The notes beneath the pieces were generated by a model that ran no database searches, had not been told where the DNA came from, and was given only the letters and a program-made list of their open reading frames with translations. A stretch of DNA of 64,000 nt from an uncultured Macellibacteroides sp. (lineage in GTDB: Bacteria; Bacteroidota; Bacteroidia; Bacteroidales; Tannerellaceae), in NCBI RefSeq assembly GCF_963667135.1, contig NZ_OY762974.1, positions 3,162,001 to 3,226,000 on the forward strand, given 5' to 3'. The position numbers and the translations under genes were made by a program. Positions 24,347 to 32,712 of this stretch are shown one piece after another (the stretch's first letter is position 1; every line of letters begins with the position of its first letter).

Positions 24347-25579
24347 ATGGATGCACAACCTGAAAATCTAATTAAGCAAATAGATTTATTGCTTAGCCAT
24401 ACAAGAAGTATTATTTCTCATCAAAAGGAAAGAGAAAAGTTATTAGGCGAAAAGTTTAATGTTTTTTCTATTCTGAGAATGGAACGAAGTGAAAATTCTA
24501 CTCACTCTGCCTTTATAAGTGAGTTGCTAAAACCTGACGGATCTCATTTAAAGGGAGATCTCTTCCTTCGTTTATTTTTGAAGGTCACAGGGAATGATAC
24601 TTTAGAATTGGAATCTGCAAAAGTAATAACTGAGTATTATATTGGTAGAGTAGATGCTAAAGGAAAAACAGGAGGAAGAATTGATATTTTTATTTCCGAC
24701 AAGAAAGGATTTAGTATTTCTATTGAAAACAAAATTGATGCATCTGATGAAGCAAATCAGATTGAACGGTATTATAATTTCAAAACAGGTAAAAATACGG
24801 TTTACTATTTAACATTAGATGGTAGATTGCCTTCTGTGGAGAGTTCTGGCGTATTAATCGAAGGGAAAGATTTTTTTGTTATCTCATACAAAAAAGAAAT
24901 ATTAGAATGGCTTCAATTATGCTTAAAGGAAAGTGTTGACAATCCGATACTAAGAGAAAGTATCAAGCAATATTTAATATTAATAAAGAAAATCACTCAC
25001 ACTATGGAAGACAATGCACAGATTGAATTGTTAAAACTGATTCTCAAATATCCTCAAGAGGCAGAGTATATTGCTAATAATTATAAGAGAGCGATGGATG
25101 AAATTAAGGAAAAAATACGTATTAAAGTTTTAGATTCTTTATCTAAATAATTGATTAATAGGTATTCTGTCATAAAAGGTGATAATATTAATAGCCAATA
25201 TGCACAAATATGGATAAAACCAAAAAATTGCAAAGACGATTCAACAATATATTTTGGTATTGAATCTTTTAATGGAAATAGGATTGCAAATTATGAAGGA
25301 GATTTGTTTGTTGGAGTATTTTTCCCTTATACATCAAAAACTGAGGTTAAATATGAGGTGAAAAATGAATATGAGTATTTGTCAGACTGGTGGCCAGTCG
25401 TTTGCCGATTAAAAGATAATAATGGGAATGTAATTAATCTAGGGAATGTTGAAACAATCTACAAGCTTGCATGTGATGAGAAAAATCGAAATGAATATGT
25501 CAATATGATTGTGGATCAAGTGTTGGCATTTATTAAATCAGAAGAAGCCTCATTTGAAGAATGTTTGTGTCGTATTTGA
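24347..25579 (+). pseudogene. PD-(D/E)XK nuclease-family gene split by an in-frame stop
   Basis: The first part (24347-25150, 267 codons) has the PDDEXK_4 core: FSILRMERSENSTHSAFI, then GGRIDIFISD (D113) and ISIENKIDASDEANQIERYY (E127-N-K129, Q138). A TAA at 25148-25150 follows. In the same frame the second part (25151-25579) reads on as LINRYSVIKGDNINSQYAQI to IYFGIESFNGNRI, which looks like the family's C-terminal domain. Together they would make one ~410-residue protein. The second part has only a TTG at 25151 and no ribosome-binding site. Likely a nuclease gene with a nonsense mutation; read-through or stop-codon heterogeneity cannot be excluded. Confidence 0.7.
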
Positions 25580-25594
25580 GTAAATCGTAAAAAA

Positions 25595-25723
25595 GTGGCT
25601 CTCAGAAAGGTTTACGTGCGGAATTGCGACGATAGAAAAATAAAAGAAATGCATTTTACGGATGCTGCTCAAAATAAATTTTATATTCGTTACACCAAAG
25701 ACGGCGACTTATATAACTATTAA
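25595..25723 (+). pseudogene. Short ORF or gene remnant after the nuclease gene
   Basis: A 42-codon open stretch from GTG 25595 to TAA 25721-25723, in the same frame as the preceding gene. It reads VALRKVYVRNCDDRKIKEMH, then FTDAAQNKFYIRYTKDGDLY. The amino-acid composition looks protein-like but I recognise no family. A terminator follows at 25738. It may be the 3' remnant of a deleted gene. Confidence 0.4.
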
Positions 25724-25737
25724 TCGTACATAATCAA

Positions 25738-25766
25738 AGAAAGGCACTTTATTAAGGTGCCTTTCT
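25738..25766 (+). terminator. Intrinsic terminator after the nuclease region
   Basis: AGAAAGGCAC (25738-25747) pairs with GTGCCTTTCT (25757-25766) with a short A/T loop. Confidence 0.65.
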
Positions 25767-26054
25767 CTAAGATCGTAGGGAGGTTTGTCACTTTTGCGGA
25801 GCTAAGCTCTCTATTACAAGAATGACGTTCTCCCTTTATATTTTTATCAGTTGAACTCTAATTCTGGGACAAAGATAATAAATATTGATTAATATGTAGT
25901 AAAGTATTTTAAGCAAAAAATAACGAAAAAGGATAATAAGCAAGAATTAATAGTTATCTTTGTTGAAACTATTACTGATTAAATCAGAACTTTGCTATGA
26001 ATAGAAATACTATTCGTAAATTAAAGTTCAATATAATTTATAACTTTGCATTTC
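25767..26054. other. Intergenic region upstream of the ABC-3C operon
   Basis: About 290 bases without a full gene. Besides an A/T-rich stretch it holds the promoter at 25954-25961, a 21-codon uORF at 25997-26062 and a second TAnnTTTG-like element (TAACTTTG, 26041-26048). A pair of short inverted repeats near 25806-25850 (GGAGCTAAGCTC and AGAATGACGTTCT) is weak. Confidence 0.45.
25954..25961 (+). promoter_or_regulatory. -7 element for the ABC-3C operon
   Basis: TATCTTTG about 94 bases before the SMEK-gene ATG at 26055, giving a leader that contains the uORF at 25997. An alternative is TAACTTTG at 26041-26048, which would make the transcript nearly leaderless. Confidence 0.5.
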
Positions 26055-26062
26055 ATGAATAG
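25997..26062 (+). other. Upstream ORF overlapping the SMEK-gene start
   Basis: ATG at 25997 opens a 21-codon ORF (MNRNTIRKLKFNIIYNFAFH...E) ending in TAG at 26060-26062. Its last bases overlap the SMEK-gene ATG (26055) in another frame, a layout that allows translational coupling. The first codons ATGAATAGAA repeat those of the SMEK gene, so it may be a local duplication. Confidence 0.35.
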
Positions 26063-27023
26063 AACAATATATTTCTCATTTATTGAAGAAAAGCTTAATA
26101 CGTTGGCAACTCGAATAAACTCCAGGGGTAGATTGAACATATTAGACCTTCATAGTCATTCCGAAACGTTTTATCAGTATTTTCTGCAAGAATTATTCGG
26201 GTGGACTATTTTTAATGAGAATGAAGTTAAAGCAAATGTGGAAGCTATTGATCTGATTGATCACGAGAATAAACTTCTAATACAGGTTTCTGCTACAAGC
26301 ACAAAGAAAAAAATTGAAGACTCTTTGTCGAAAGATATTATTGAACGCTATAAGGCTTATACTTTTAAGTTTATATCTATCTCGAAGGATTCCGATAACC
26401 TAAAAAAAATGGTATATTGCAATCCTCATTCTATTTCATTTGATCCTGGCAAAGATATTATTGATACAAATTCGATATTAACTTTTATAAAAGGAATGAA
26501 TATTGATGACCAAAAACGTATTTATACTTTTATTAAAAAGGAATTGGCCGATGATATTGATCTAGTAAGGCTTGAGTCAAATTTGGCAAATGTAATTAAT
26601 GTTCTTTCGAAAGAAAATTTGGATCAGGAGGGTTTGAATATGGAGATTAATCCATATGAAATTAGTCGAAAGATGGAGTATAATAAACTCAATGCCGCCG
26701 TTCTTGAAATAGAAGACTACCGTATTCATTATGGGAAATTGGATAAAATATATCAGGAATTTGATTTATTAGGCAGTTCTATAAGCATGTCTGTCTTTTC
26801 TGCGATCTCTGGAGAGTATCGTAGAGCAATGGGGGATATTTCTGGTGATAAGCTTTTTTATAAGGTGATTGATAAAGTTATAGAACGAATTTTTAATAGT
26901 GCCAATTATCAAGCTATCCCCTATGAAGAGCTTGAGCTTTGCGTGAACATTATTGTTGTGGATGCATTTATTAGATGTAAAATATTTAGAAACCCTGAAA
27001 ATTACAATTATGCTACTACCTGA
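26055..27023 (+). CDS. SMEK-domain protein, ABC-three-component system
   Basis: Predicted effector of an ABC-3C conflict system, 322 residues. The N-terminal ~130 residues match the SMEK domain: TRINSRGRLNILDLHSHSET near 19-38, FGWTIFNENEV, and AIDLIDHENKLLIQVSATST (D66, Q77), which resembles the D...QxT active-site pattern of endonuclease folds. The C-terminal half is helical. The frame extends to 26046 via TTG, but ATG 26055 is used. The next gene overlaps by 14 bases. Assignment comes from the domain plus two downstream partners; activity is not shown. Confidence 0.75.
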   Translation: MNRTIYFSFIEEKLNTLATRINSRGRLNILDLHSHSETFYQYFLQELFGWTIFNENEVKANVEAIDLIDHENKLLIQVSATSTKKKIEDSLSKDIIERYKAYTFKFISISKDSDNLKKMVYCNPHSISFDPGKDIIDTNSILTFIKGMNIDDQKRIYTFIKKELADDIDLVRLESNLANVINVLSKENLDQEGLNMEINPYEISRKMEYNKLNAAVLEIEDYRIHYGKLDKIYQEFDLLGSSISMSVFSAISGEYRRAMGDISGDKLFYKVIDKVIERIFNSANYQAIPYEELELCVNIIVVDAFIRCKIFRNPENYNYATT

Positions 27024-27237
27024 CAATATACATCCAGAAAATAGCATCTACTATAATGGAGCCTTTGTCCTTCAAGTTATAAAAGAGAAGGAGAGAGCTC
27101 ATATTCTTGATCTATACGCTGATGTAAAAATAAAGAAAGAAATGTCTATGTCAATTTTTGTGCTGTGCCTTGATTGGTTATATTTATTAGATGTTGTAAT
27201 GATTAATAATAGAGGGGAAATCGAGCTATGTTCATAA
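27010..27237 (+). CDS. ABC-3C middle component (MC6-like)
   Basis: Small adaptor of 75 residues. MLLPDNIHPENSIYYNGAFV at the N-terminus and IFVLCLDWLYLLDVVMINNR near the C-terminus match the MC6 pattern (Met-Leu-Pro...hydrophobic...LDxLYLLxxI). ATG 27010 lies inside the SMEK gene (14-base overlap), and the ATPase gene starts inside its end (10-base overlap), so the three genes are translationally coupled. It probably bridges the ATPase and the SMEK protein. Confidence 0.75.
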   Translation: MLLPDNIHPENSIYYNGAFVLQVIKEKERAHILDLYADVKIKKEMSMSIFVLCLDWLYLLDVVMINNRGEIELCS

Positions 27238-28937
27238 AATCATTGATAATAACAATTGGAGCAAATGTTGTTCGTGAAATTGAATTCCGTAAAGGTTTAA
27301 ATTTAATTGTAGACGAAAGCACAACTCAGATTACAGGTAATAGTGTTGGTAAAACAACTGTACTAAAACTGATAGATTTTTGTCTTGGAGCAGAAGCCAA
27401 AGGTATTTATGTTGACCCCGAGTCTAAACGTCAGGAATATAAGATGGTAAAAGATTATCTTATTCAGAAAAAAGCTTTGATAACATTGGTTTTGACTTCA
27501 GACTTGGATAACGATTGTGCTGAAGAGCTGGTTATTGAAAGAAACTTTTTACCTAAAAAAGAGATTATTAGAAAAATAAACGGGGTTCAATATTCGGAAG
27601 AAGAATTTGAAATAGTTCTGTCGAAGAGTATTTTTCCTGATCACGTTGTTGAGAAGCCTACGTTCCGACAAATTATCTCTCATAATATCAGATATAAAGA
27701 TGAGAGTATTAACAACACATTGAAAACTCTCGATAGATACACCTCGGATGCTGAGTACGAAACTTTATACCTGTTCCTTTTTGGTTGCGAATTTACGAAA
27801 GGAAATAGTAAGCAAGAGATACTTACAAAACTAAGGCAAGAAGACATCTTCAAAAACAGGTTGGAAAAGAGCCAAACCAAAACAACCTATGAGACTGCTT
27901 TAGCATTAATTGATAATGATATTATGCTGCTTAACGAGAAAAAAGCAAGTTTTAATTTAAATAAGAATTTTGAAGCTGATTTAAACAAACTCAATACTTT
28001 AAAATATGAAATTAATAAACTGAGCTCAGCGATAGGTCGATTAAATTTGCGAAGAGGACTTGTTATTGAGAGTCAGGAAGAACTTCTCTCAAATAAGAGT
28101 GATATCGACTTGCATCAGCTTGAAACGATTTATAAACAGGCGTCAAGCAAAATCTCTGCAATTCAAAAAACTTTTTCTGATCTAGTTCATTTTCACAATA
28201 CGATGATTCAGGAGAAGGTGAGGTTTATTACTCAGGAACTCCCAAGCATTGAGAAATCATTAGTAGAGAAAAACGCATCGCTAAATAGTTTATTAGATGA
28301 AGAATTAAGACTTTCGAAAGAAATTTCTAAAAGCGACTCTTTCGAAATCTTGGAAAATATTATCATCGAATTGAATGAAAAATATAGAAGAAAGGGTGAG
28401 TACGAGGGTATTATTGAGCAACTTAAAGACGTTGAATCGAATATCAATGGGTACAACAGACAGCTTAGAGAAATTGATAACGAACTGTTTTCTGATAGTT
28501 TTGAACAAGTGGTAAAAACGCAGTTAAACAAGTTTAATAAATTTTTTGCTTCTATTTCGGAAGGGTTGTACGGAGAGCAATATGCTGTTAAGTATGACAT
28601 AATTACGAATAAAAAAGGGCAACGATTGTATAAGTTTAATTCCTTTAATACTAACTTGAGTTCGGGCAAGAAGCAGGGGGAGATCTCTTGTTTTGATATT
28701 GCCTATTGTCTTTTTGCCGACAGCGAAAATATTCCTTGTTTACACTTTTTGTTGAACGACAAAAAGGAACTGATGGATGATAAACAATTGGTGAAGATAG
28801 CAAACTTTGTTAATAGAAACAATATTCAGTTTGTCGCTTCTATTTTAAAGGATAAACTTCCCGATGAGATTAACAAGGATGAGTATATAGTTGTGAAGCT
28901 TTCTCAAAACGATAAGCTCTTCAAGATTGAAGGGTAA
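27228..28937 (+). CDS. ABC-3C ATPase (DUF2326-like)
   Basis: SMC/RAD50-like ABC ATPase of 569 residues. Walker A is TGNSVGKTT (~36-44), followed by a coiled-coil region (~190-400) with long Glu/Lys/Leu-rich helices. The C-terminal DUF2326-type region has LSSGKKQGEISCFDIAYCLF (signature-like) and CLHFLLNDKKELMDDKQL in place of a classical Walker B. Its AGGGGA-type ribosome-binding site overlaps the end of the middle-component gene. It completes the three-gene set. Confidence 0.78.
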   Translation: MFIKSLIITIGANVVREIEFRKGLNLIVDESTTQITGNSVGKTTVLKLIDFCLGAEAKGIYVDPESKRQEYKMVKDYLIQKKALITLVLTSDLDNDCAEELVIERNFLPKKEIIRKINGVQYSEEEFEIVLSKSIFPDHVVEKPTFRQIISHNIRYKDESINNTLKTLDRYTSDAEYETLYLFLFGCEFTKGNSKQEILTKLRQEDIFKNRLEKSQTKTTYETALALIDNDIMLLNEKKASFNLNKNFEADLNKLNTLKYEINKLSSAIGRLNLRRGLVIESQEELLSNKSDIDLHQLETIYKQASSKISAIQKTFSDLVHFHNTMIQEKVRFITQELPSIEKSLVEKNASLNSLLDEELRLSKEISKSDSFEILENIIIELNEKYRRKGEYEGIIEQLKDVESNINGYNRQLREIDNELFSDSFEQVVKTQLNKFNKFFASISEGLYGEQYAVKYDIITNKKGQRLYKFNSFNTNLSSGKKQGEISCFDIAYCLFADSENIPCLHFLLNDKKELMDDKQLVKIANFVNRNNIQFVASILKDKLPDEINKDEYIVVKLSQNDKLFKIEG

Positions 28938-28973
28938 TATATTTGATGTGTTTGAATTAAATTGCGATTTGAA

Positions 28974-31823
28974 ATGACTACTCAACCTGAACAATTATTA
29001 GAAAATAACCTGGTGGCGCAGCTTAAGCTGATGGCGTACGACTATGTGCCTGTTAGCGACGAGAAGGAGCTGCTCAGTAACCTGAAAGTACAGCTGGAGA
29101 AGCATAACAAGGTTGTGTTTACGGAGCTGGAGTTCGACCGGGTGCTGAATATCCTTAGTAAGGGGTCGGTGTTCGATAAGGCGGTTACGCTTCGCGAGAA
29201 GCAGCATATTGTGAGGGATAATGGGGAGGATTTGTATTTCGATTTTATCAATCAGGATAACTGGTGCCAGAATTTGTTTCAGGTTACCAATCAGGTTACT
29301 ATCGATGGGAAGTATAAAAACCGGTACGATGTTACGTTGCTTATAAACGGGTTGCCTTTGGTACAGATTGAGTTGAAACGGAGGGGGATCGAGCTGAAGG
29401 AGGCGTTTAACCAGACCAACCGTTACCAGCGGCATTCGTACGGGGCTTCACTGGCGTTGTTTCAGTTTATTCAGATTTTTGTGATCAGCAACGGGGTGAA
29501 TACGAAGTATTATGCCAATAACAAGTTGCAGTCGTTTAAGCAGACTTTCTTTTGGAGCGATGGGAACAACAAGCTGATTACTCAGCTGGATAAGTTCGCT
29601 TTTTCGTTTCTGGATACGTGCCATGTGTCTAAGATGATTTGCAAGTATATTGTATTGAGTCAGACGTTTAAGATACTGATGGTGCTTAGGCCGTATCAGT
29701 ATTTTGCGGTGGAGGCATTGATAGACCGGGTTAAGAATTCTACAAAGAACGGGTATATCTGGCATACCACAGGTTCTGGTAAAACGCTTACTTCTTTTAA
29801 GGCGAGCCAGATTTTGATGAATATGCCGGAGGTGAAGAAGGTGGTGTTTGTGGTGGATCGCAAGGATTTGGATTATCAGACTACCAAGGAGTTTAACAGT
29901 TTCAGTAAGGGGAGTATCGATGGTACGGATAATACGGATGCGTTGGTAAGGCAGTTTACCGACGATACAAAGCTGATTGTTACCACGATTCAGAAGCTGA
30001 ATACGGCTATCAGCAAGAAGCGGCACGATTACCGGATGAAGTCGGTTAAGAGTGAGCGCATTGTGTTTATATTTGATGAGTGCCACCGGAGCCAGTTTGG
30101 CGATACGCACAAGCGGATTGAGAGTTACTTTGAGGATACGCAGTTCTTTGGTTTTACGGGCACACCTATTTTTGCAGATAATGCGGTAAAGAATGAGCAT
30201 GGGAAGCGTACCACACGCGAGTTGTTTGGCGAGTGCCTGCATAAGTATGTGATTACGGATGCCATAAAGGACGAGAATGTGCTGAAGTTTTCGGTGGAGT
30301 ATGTGGGCCGTTATCAGAACAAGGATGGAAGCAAGACGAATATTGATATTGAGGTGGAGGATATTGATCGGGACGAGCTGATGCGTTCGCCGGTTCGTCT
30401 TTCGAAGATTACGGATTATATTCTGGCCAATCACGACCGCAAGACGCACAGCCGGGAGTTTACGGCTATGTTTTGTGTGAGCAGTGTGGATGTGCTGATT
30501 AAATATTACGAGATTTTTAAGGCTAAGAAAATAGCGGGTGAGCATAGCCTGCGTATCGCAACAATATTTAGTTATGCGGCAAACGAGGACGATAAGGATG
30601 CAAATGGGTTCCTTCCCGAAGAGGTCTCGGTAGTGGAGGAGGCCAGGGCGTTGTATGGGTTGAATGTACACAGCCGGGAGAAGCTGGATGAGTTTATTGA
30701 GGATTACAACGGGATGTTTCAGACCAATTTCTCTACCCGCGACAGTTTGTCATTTTACAATTACTATAATGATATCTCCAAGCGTGTAAAGGCGCGGGAG
30801 ATAGATATATTGCTGGTGGTTAATATGTTCCTGACAGGTTTCGACAGTAAGCCGCTCAATACGTTGTATGTGGACAAGAACCTGAAGTTCCACGGGTTAA
30901 TTCAGGCGTATTCGCGTACCAACAGGGTGCTGAACGAGCAGAAGTCGCAGGGTAATATTGTGGTGTTCCGCAACCTGAAGCAGGCCACGGATGATGCCAT
31001 TACGTTGTTTAGCAACAAGGATGCCCGGGATGTTATTCTGATGGAGCCTTACGAGGATTATGTAAAGAGGTTTAGCGAGGCGTTTGCGCATTTGCAGCAG
31101 GTTGCTCCCACGGTGGATAGTGTAAATGAGCTAAGGGATGAAGAGGAGGAGCTGGAGTTTATCAAGGCGTTCCGCGAGGTGATGCGTGTGAAGAATGTGC
31201 TGACTACCTTTTCTGATTTTAACTTTGAGGATCTGCCCATGGGTGAGCAGCTTTTTGATGATTACAAGAGTAAGTACCTGGATTTGTACGACAAAGTGAA
31301 GACGGACACGCAGAAGGAGAAGGTTTCCATTCTGGACGATGTGGATTTTGAGCTTGAACTGATTCACAAGGACGAAATAAATGTGGTGTACATCCTCAAA
31401 CTTCTTGCCAACCTGAAGGATAATCCTGATAAGGAAAAACAAAAGAAGGAGATCATTAATCTTATTGCCGGTGAAGCCCGGTTACGTAGCAAACGGGAGC
31501 TTATTGAGAAGTTTATCCAGGAGAACCTGCCTGCCATTGAAGATTCCGACACCATCCCCGACGAGTTCGAACGCTTCTGGACTGCCGAACAATTACAGTC
31601 CTTCAACAAGCTTTGCGCCGAAGAAAATCTCTCTAACGAGAAGGTGGAAAAGATAATCTCAGATTATATATTCTCCCAACGCGAACCCCTTCGCACGGAA
31701 GTGCTGGCTCTTAGAAACGGCGAAATACCCAAGTTGATGGAGCGTAAAGCGGTAAGCGAACGCATCATGTCCAAAATAAAAACATTCTTCGAAACCTTTA
31801 TCTCTGGTATGGGTGGGGAGTGA
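28974..31823 (+). CDS. hsdR: Type I RM restriction subunit HsdR
   Basis: Motor/nuclease subunit of 949 residues. The N-terminal PD-(D/E)XK nuclease shows YDVTLLINGLPLVQIELKRR. The SF2 translocase has HTTGSGKTLTSFKASQ, IFDECHRSQFGD (DECH) and GFTGTPIFA, with later motifs near LTGFDSKPLNTLYVDK and RTNRV. The helical C-terminus meets HsdM/HsdS. I use ATG 28974; the frame also extends to 28962. It starts 36 bases after the ABC-3C ATPase, so hsdR is separated from hsdMS by that insert and may depend on its promoter. Confidence 0.95.
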   Translation: MTTQPEQLLENNLVAQLKLMAYDYVPVSDEKELLSNLKVQLEKHNKVVFTELEFDRVLNILSKGSVFDKAVTLREKQHIVRDNGEDLYFDFINQDNWCQNLFQVTNQVTIDGKYKNRYDVTLLINGLPLVQIELKRRGIELKEAFNQTNRYQRHSYGASLALFQFIQIFVISNGVNTKYYANNKLQSFKQTFFWSDGNNKLITQLDKFAFSFLDTCHVSKMICKYIVLSQTFKILMVLRPYQYFAVEALIDRVKNSTKNGYIWHTTGSGKTLTSFKASQILMNMPEVKKVVFVVDRKDLDYQTTKEFNSFSKGSIDGTDNTDALVRQFTDDTKLIVTTIQKLNTAISKKRHDYRMKSVKSERIVFIFDECHRSQFGDTHKRIESYFEDTQFFGFTGTPIFADNAVKNEHGKRTTRELFGECLHKYVITDAIKDENVLKFSVEYVGRYQNKDGSKTNIDIEVEDIDRDELMRSPVRLSKITDYILANHDRKTHSREFTAMFCVSSVDVLIKYYEIFKAKKIAGEHSLRIATIFSYAANEDDKDANGFLPEEVSVVEEARALYGLNVHSREKLDEFIEDYNGMFQTNFSTRDSLSFYNYYNDISKRVKAREIDILLVVNMFLTGFDSKPLNTLYVDKNLKFHGLIQAYSRTNRVLNEQKSQGNIVVFRNLKQATDDAITLFSNKDARDVILMEPYEDYVKRFSEAFAHLQQVAPTVDSVNELRDEEEELEFIKAFREVMRVKNVLTTFSDFNFEDLPMGEQLFDDYKSKYLDLYDKVKTDTQKEKVSILDDVDFELELIHKDEINVVYILKLLANLKDNPDKEKQKKEIINLIAGEARLRSKRELIEKFIQENLPAIEDSDTIPDEFERFWTAEQLQSFNKLCAEENLSNEKVEKIISDYIFSQREPLRTEVLALRNGEIPKLMERKAVSERIMSKIKTFFETFISGMGGE

Positions 31824-31839
31824 AAACCGATAATTGCAA

Positions 31840-32490
31840 ATGATTAAATTAGTAGCTTTTGATTTGGATGGGACAATCGGTGATACGATACCCATGTGCA
31901 TATCAGCTTTCAAAAAAGCTGTTGAGCCTTTTACTCAACATGAGTTGTCGAATGAAGAGATCATTCAGACTTTCGGATTGAATGAAGAAGGCATGATAAA
32001 ACAGGTTATTAGGAATGATTGGGGAAAGGCATTGGATAACTTTTATGTGGTTTACGAAAAAATGCATGCAATGTGTCCACGACCTTTGGACGGTATAACA
32101 GAGCTGATAGCAGAGTTGAAAGAAAAATCAGTCTTCGTGGTTCTTGTAACCGGGAAAGGCGAAAAAAGCTGCGCAATAACTTTAAAGCAGTTCGGCATGG
32201 AAACATGCTTTGACCGAATTGATACCGGTTCTCCAGAGAAGAACAGAAAATCAGAAGCAATCAAAGATTTACTGGTTAGCTATAATTTGCAATCCGATGA
32301 AATGGTATATGTTGGCGATGCTGTTTCTGATATTACAGCTTGCCGTAAAGCTGGTGTAAGGTGTTTATCTGCCGCATGGATAGTTTCGCCCGAGACTGTC
32401 CCTCAATTAGAGGCTTATAATCAGAGTAATGTGTTTTTTTCGATTGAAGCGCTACGAGATTATCTTCTGAAAAGCTCTTATTCTATGTAA
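31840..32490 (+). CDS. HAD-family phosphatase (phosphoglycolate phosphatase-like)
   Basis: Cytoplasmic HAD hydrolase of 216 residues. Motif I FDLDGTIGDTI (residues 6-16), motif II VLVTGKG (~105), motif III K at ~145 and motif IV YVGDAVSDITACRKAG (~150) are all present. It starts 16 bases after hsdR at ATG 31840 (the frame also runs to a TTG at 31834), so it may be read through from hsdR. Substrate unknown. Confidence 0.88.
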   Translation: MIKLVAFDLDGTIGDTIPMCISAFKKAVEPFTQHELSNEEIIQTFGLNEEGMIKQVIRNDWGKALDNFYVVYEKMHAMCPRPLDGITELIAELKEKSVFVVLVTGKGEKSCAITLKQFGMETCFDRIDTGSPEKNRKSEAIKDLLVSYNLQSDEMVYVGDAVSDITACRKAGVRCLSAAWIVSPETVPQLEAYNQSNVFFSIEALRDYLLKSSYSM

Positions 32491-32712
32491 GGGCATTCGT
32501 CTAAACGTAACATATTATTGCAATCCGTTGTAGGAATTAAAAACATCATACAGTCAGCGATAGGGGGAGGATATTCCCTGTTGTGATTGCTTTTGATGTC
32601 ATAATGTAATTATTATTTGCCAAAATCTTGTTTATTTCGAAGCGAACCCGTACTTTAGGGGGTCTTATTTTGCATCTCGGAAAAAGATAAATAACCTTAT
32701 TTTAGTACATAT

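Noticed and set aside
29448-30671. 407-codon open frame antisense to hsdR
   Set aside because: It is the shadow of a long coding gene; residues are low-quality (His/Leu/Ile-rich), with no start signal or family motif.
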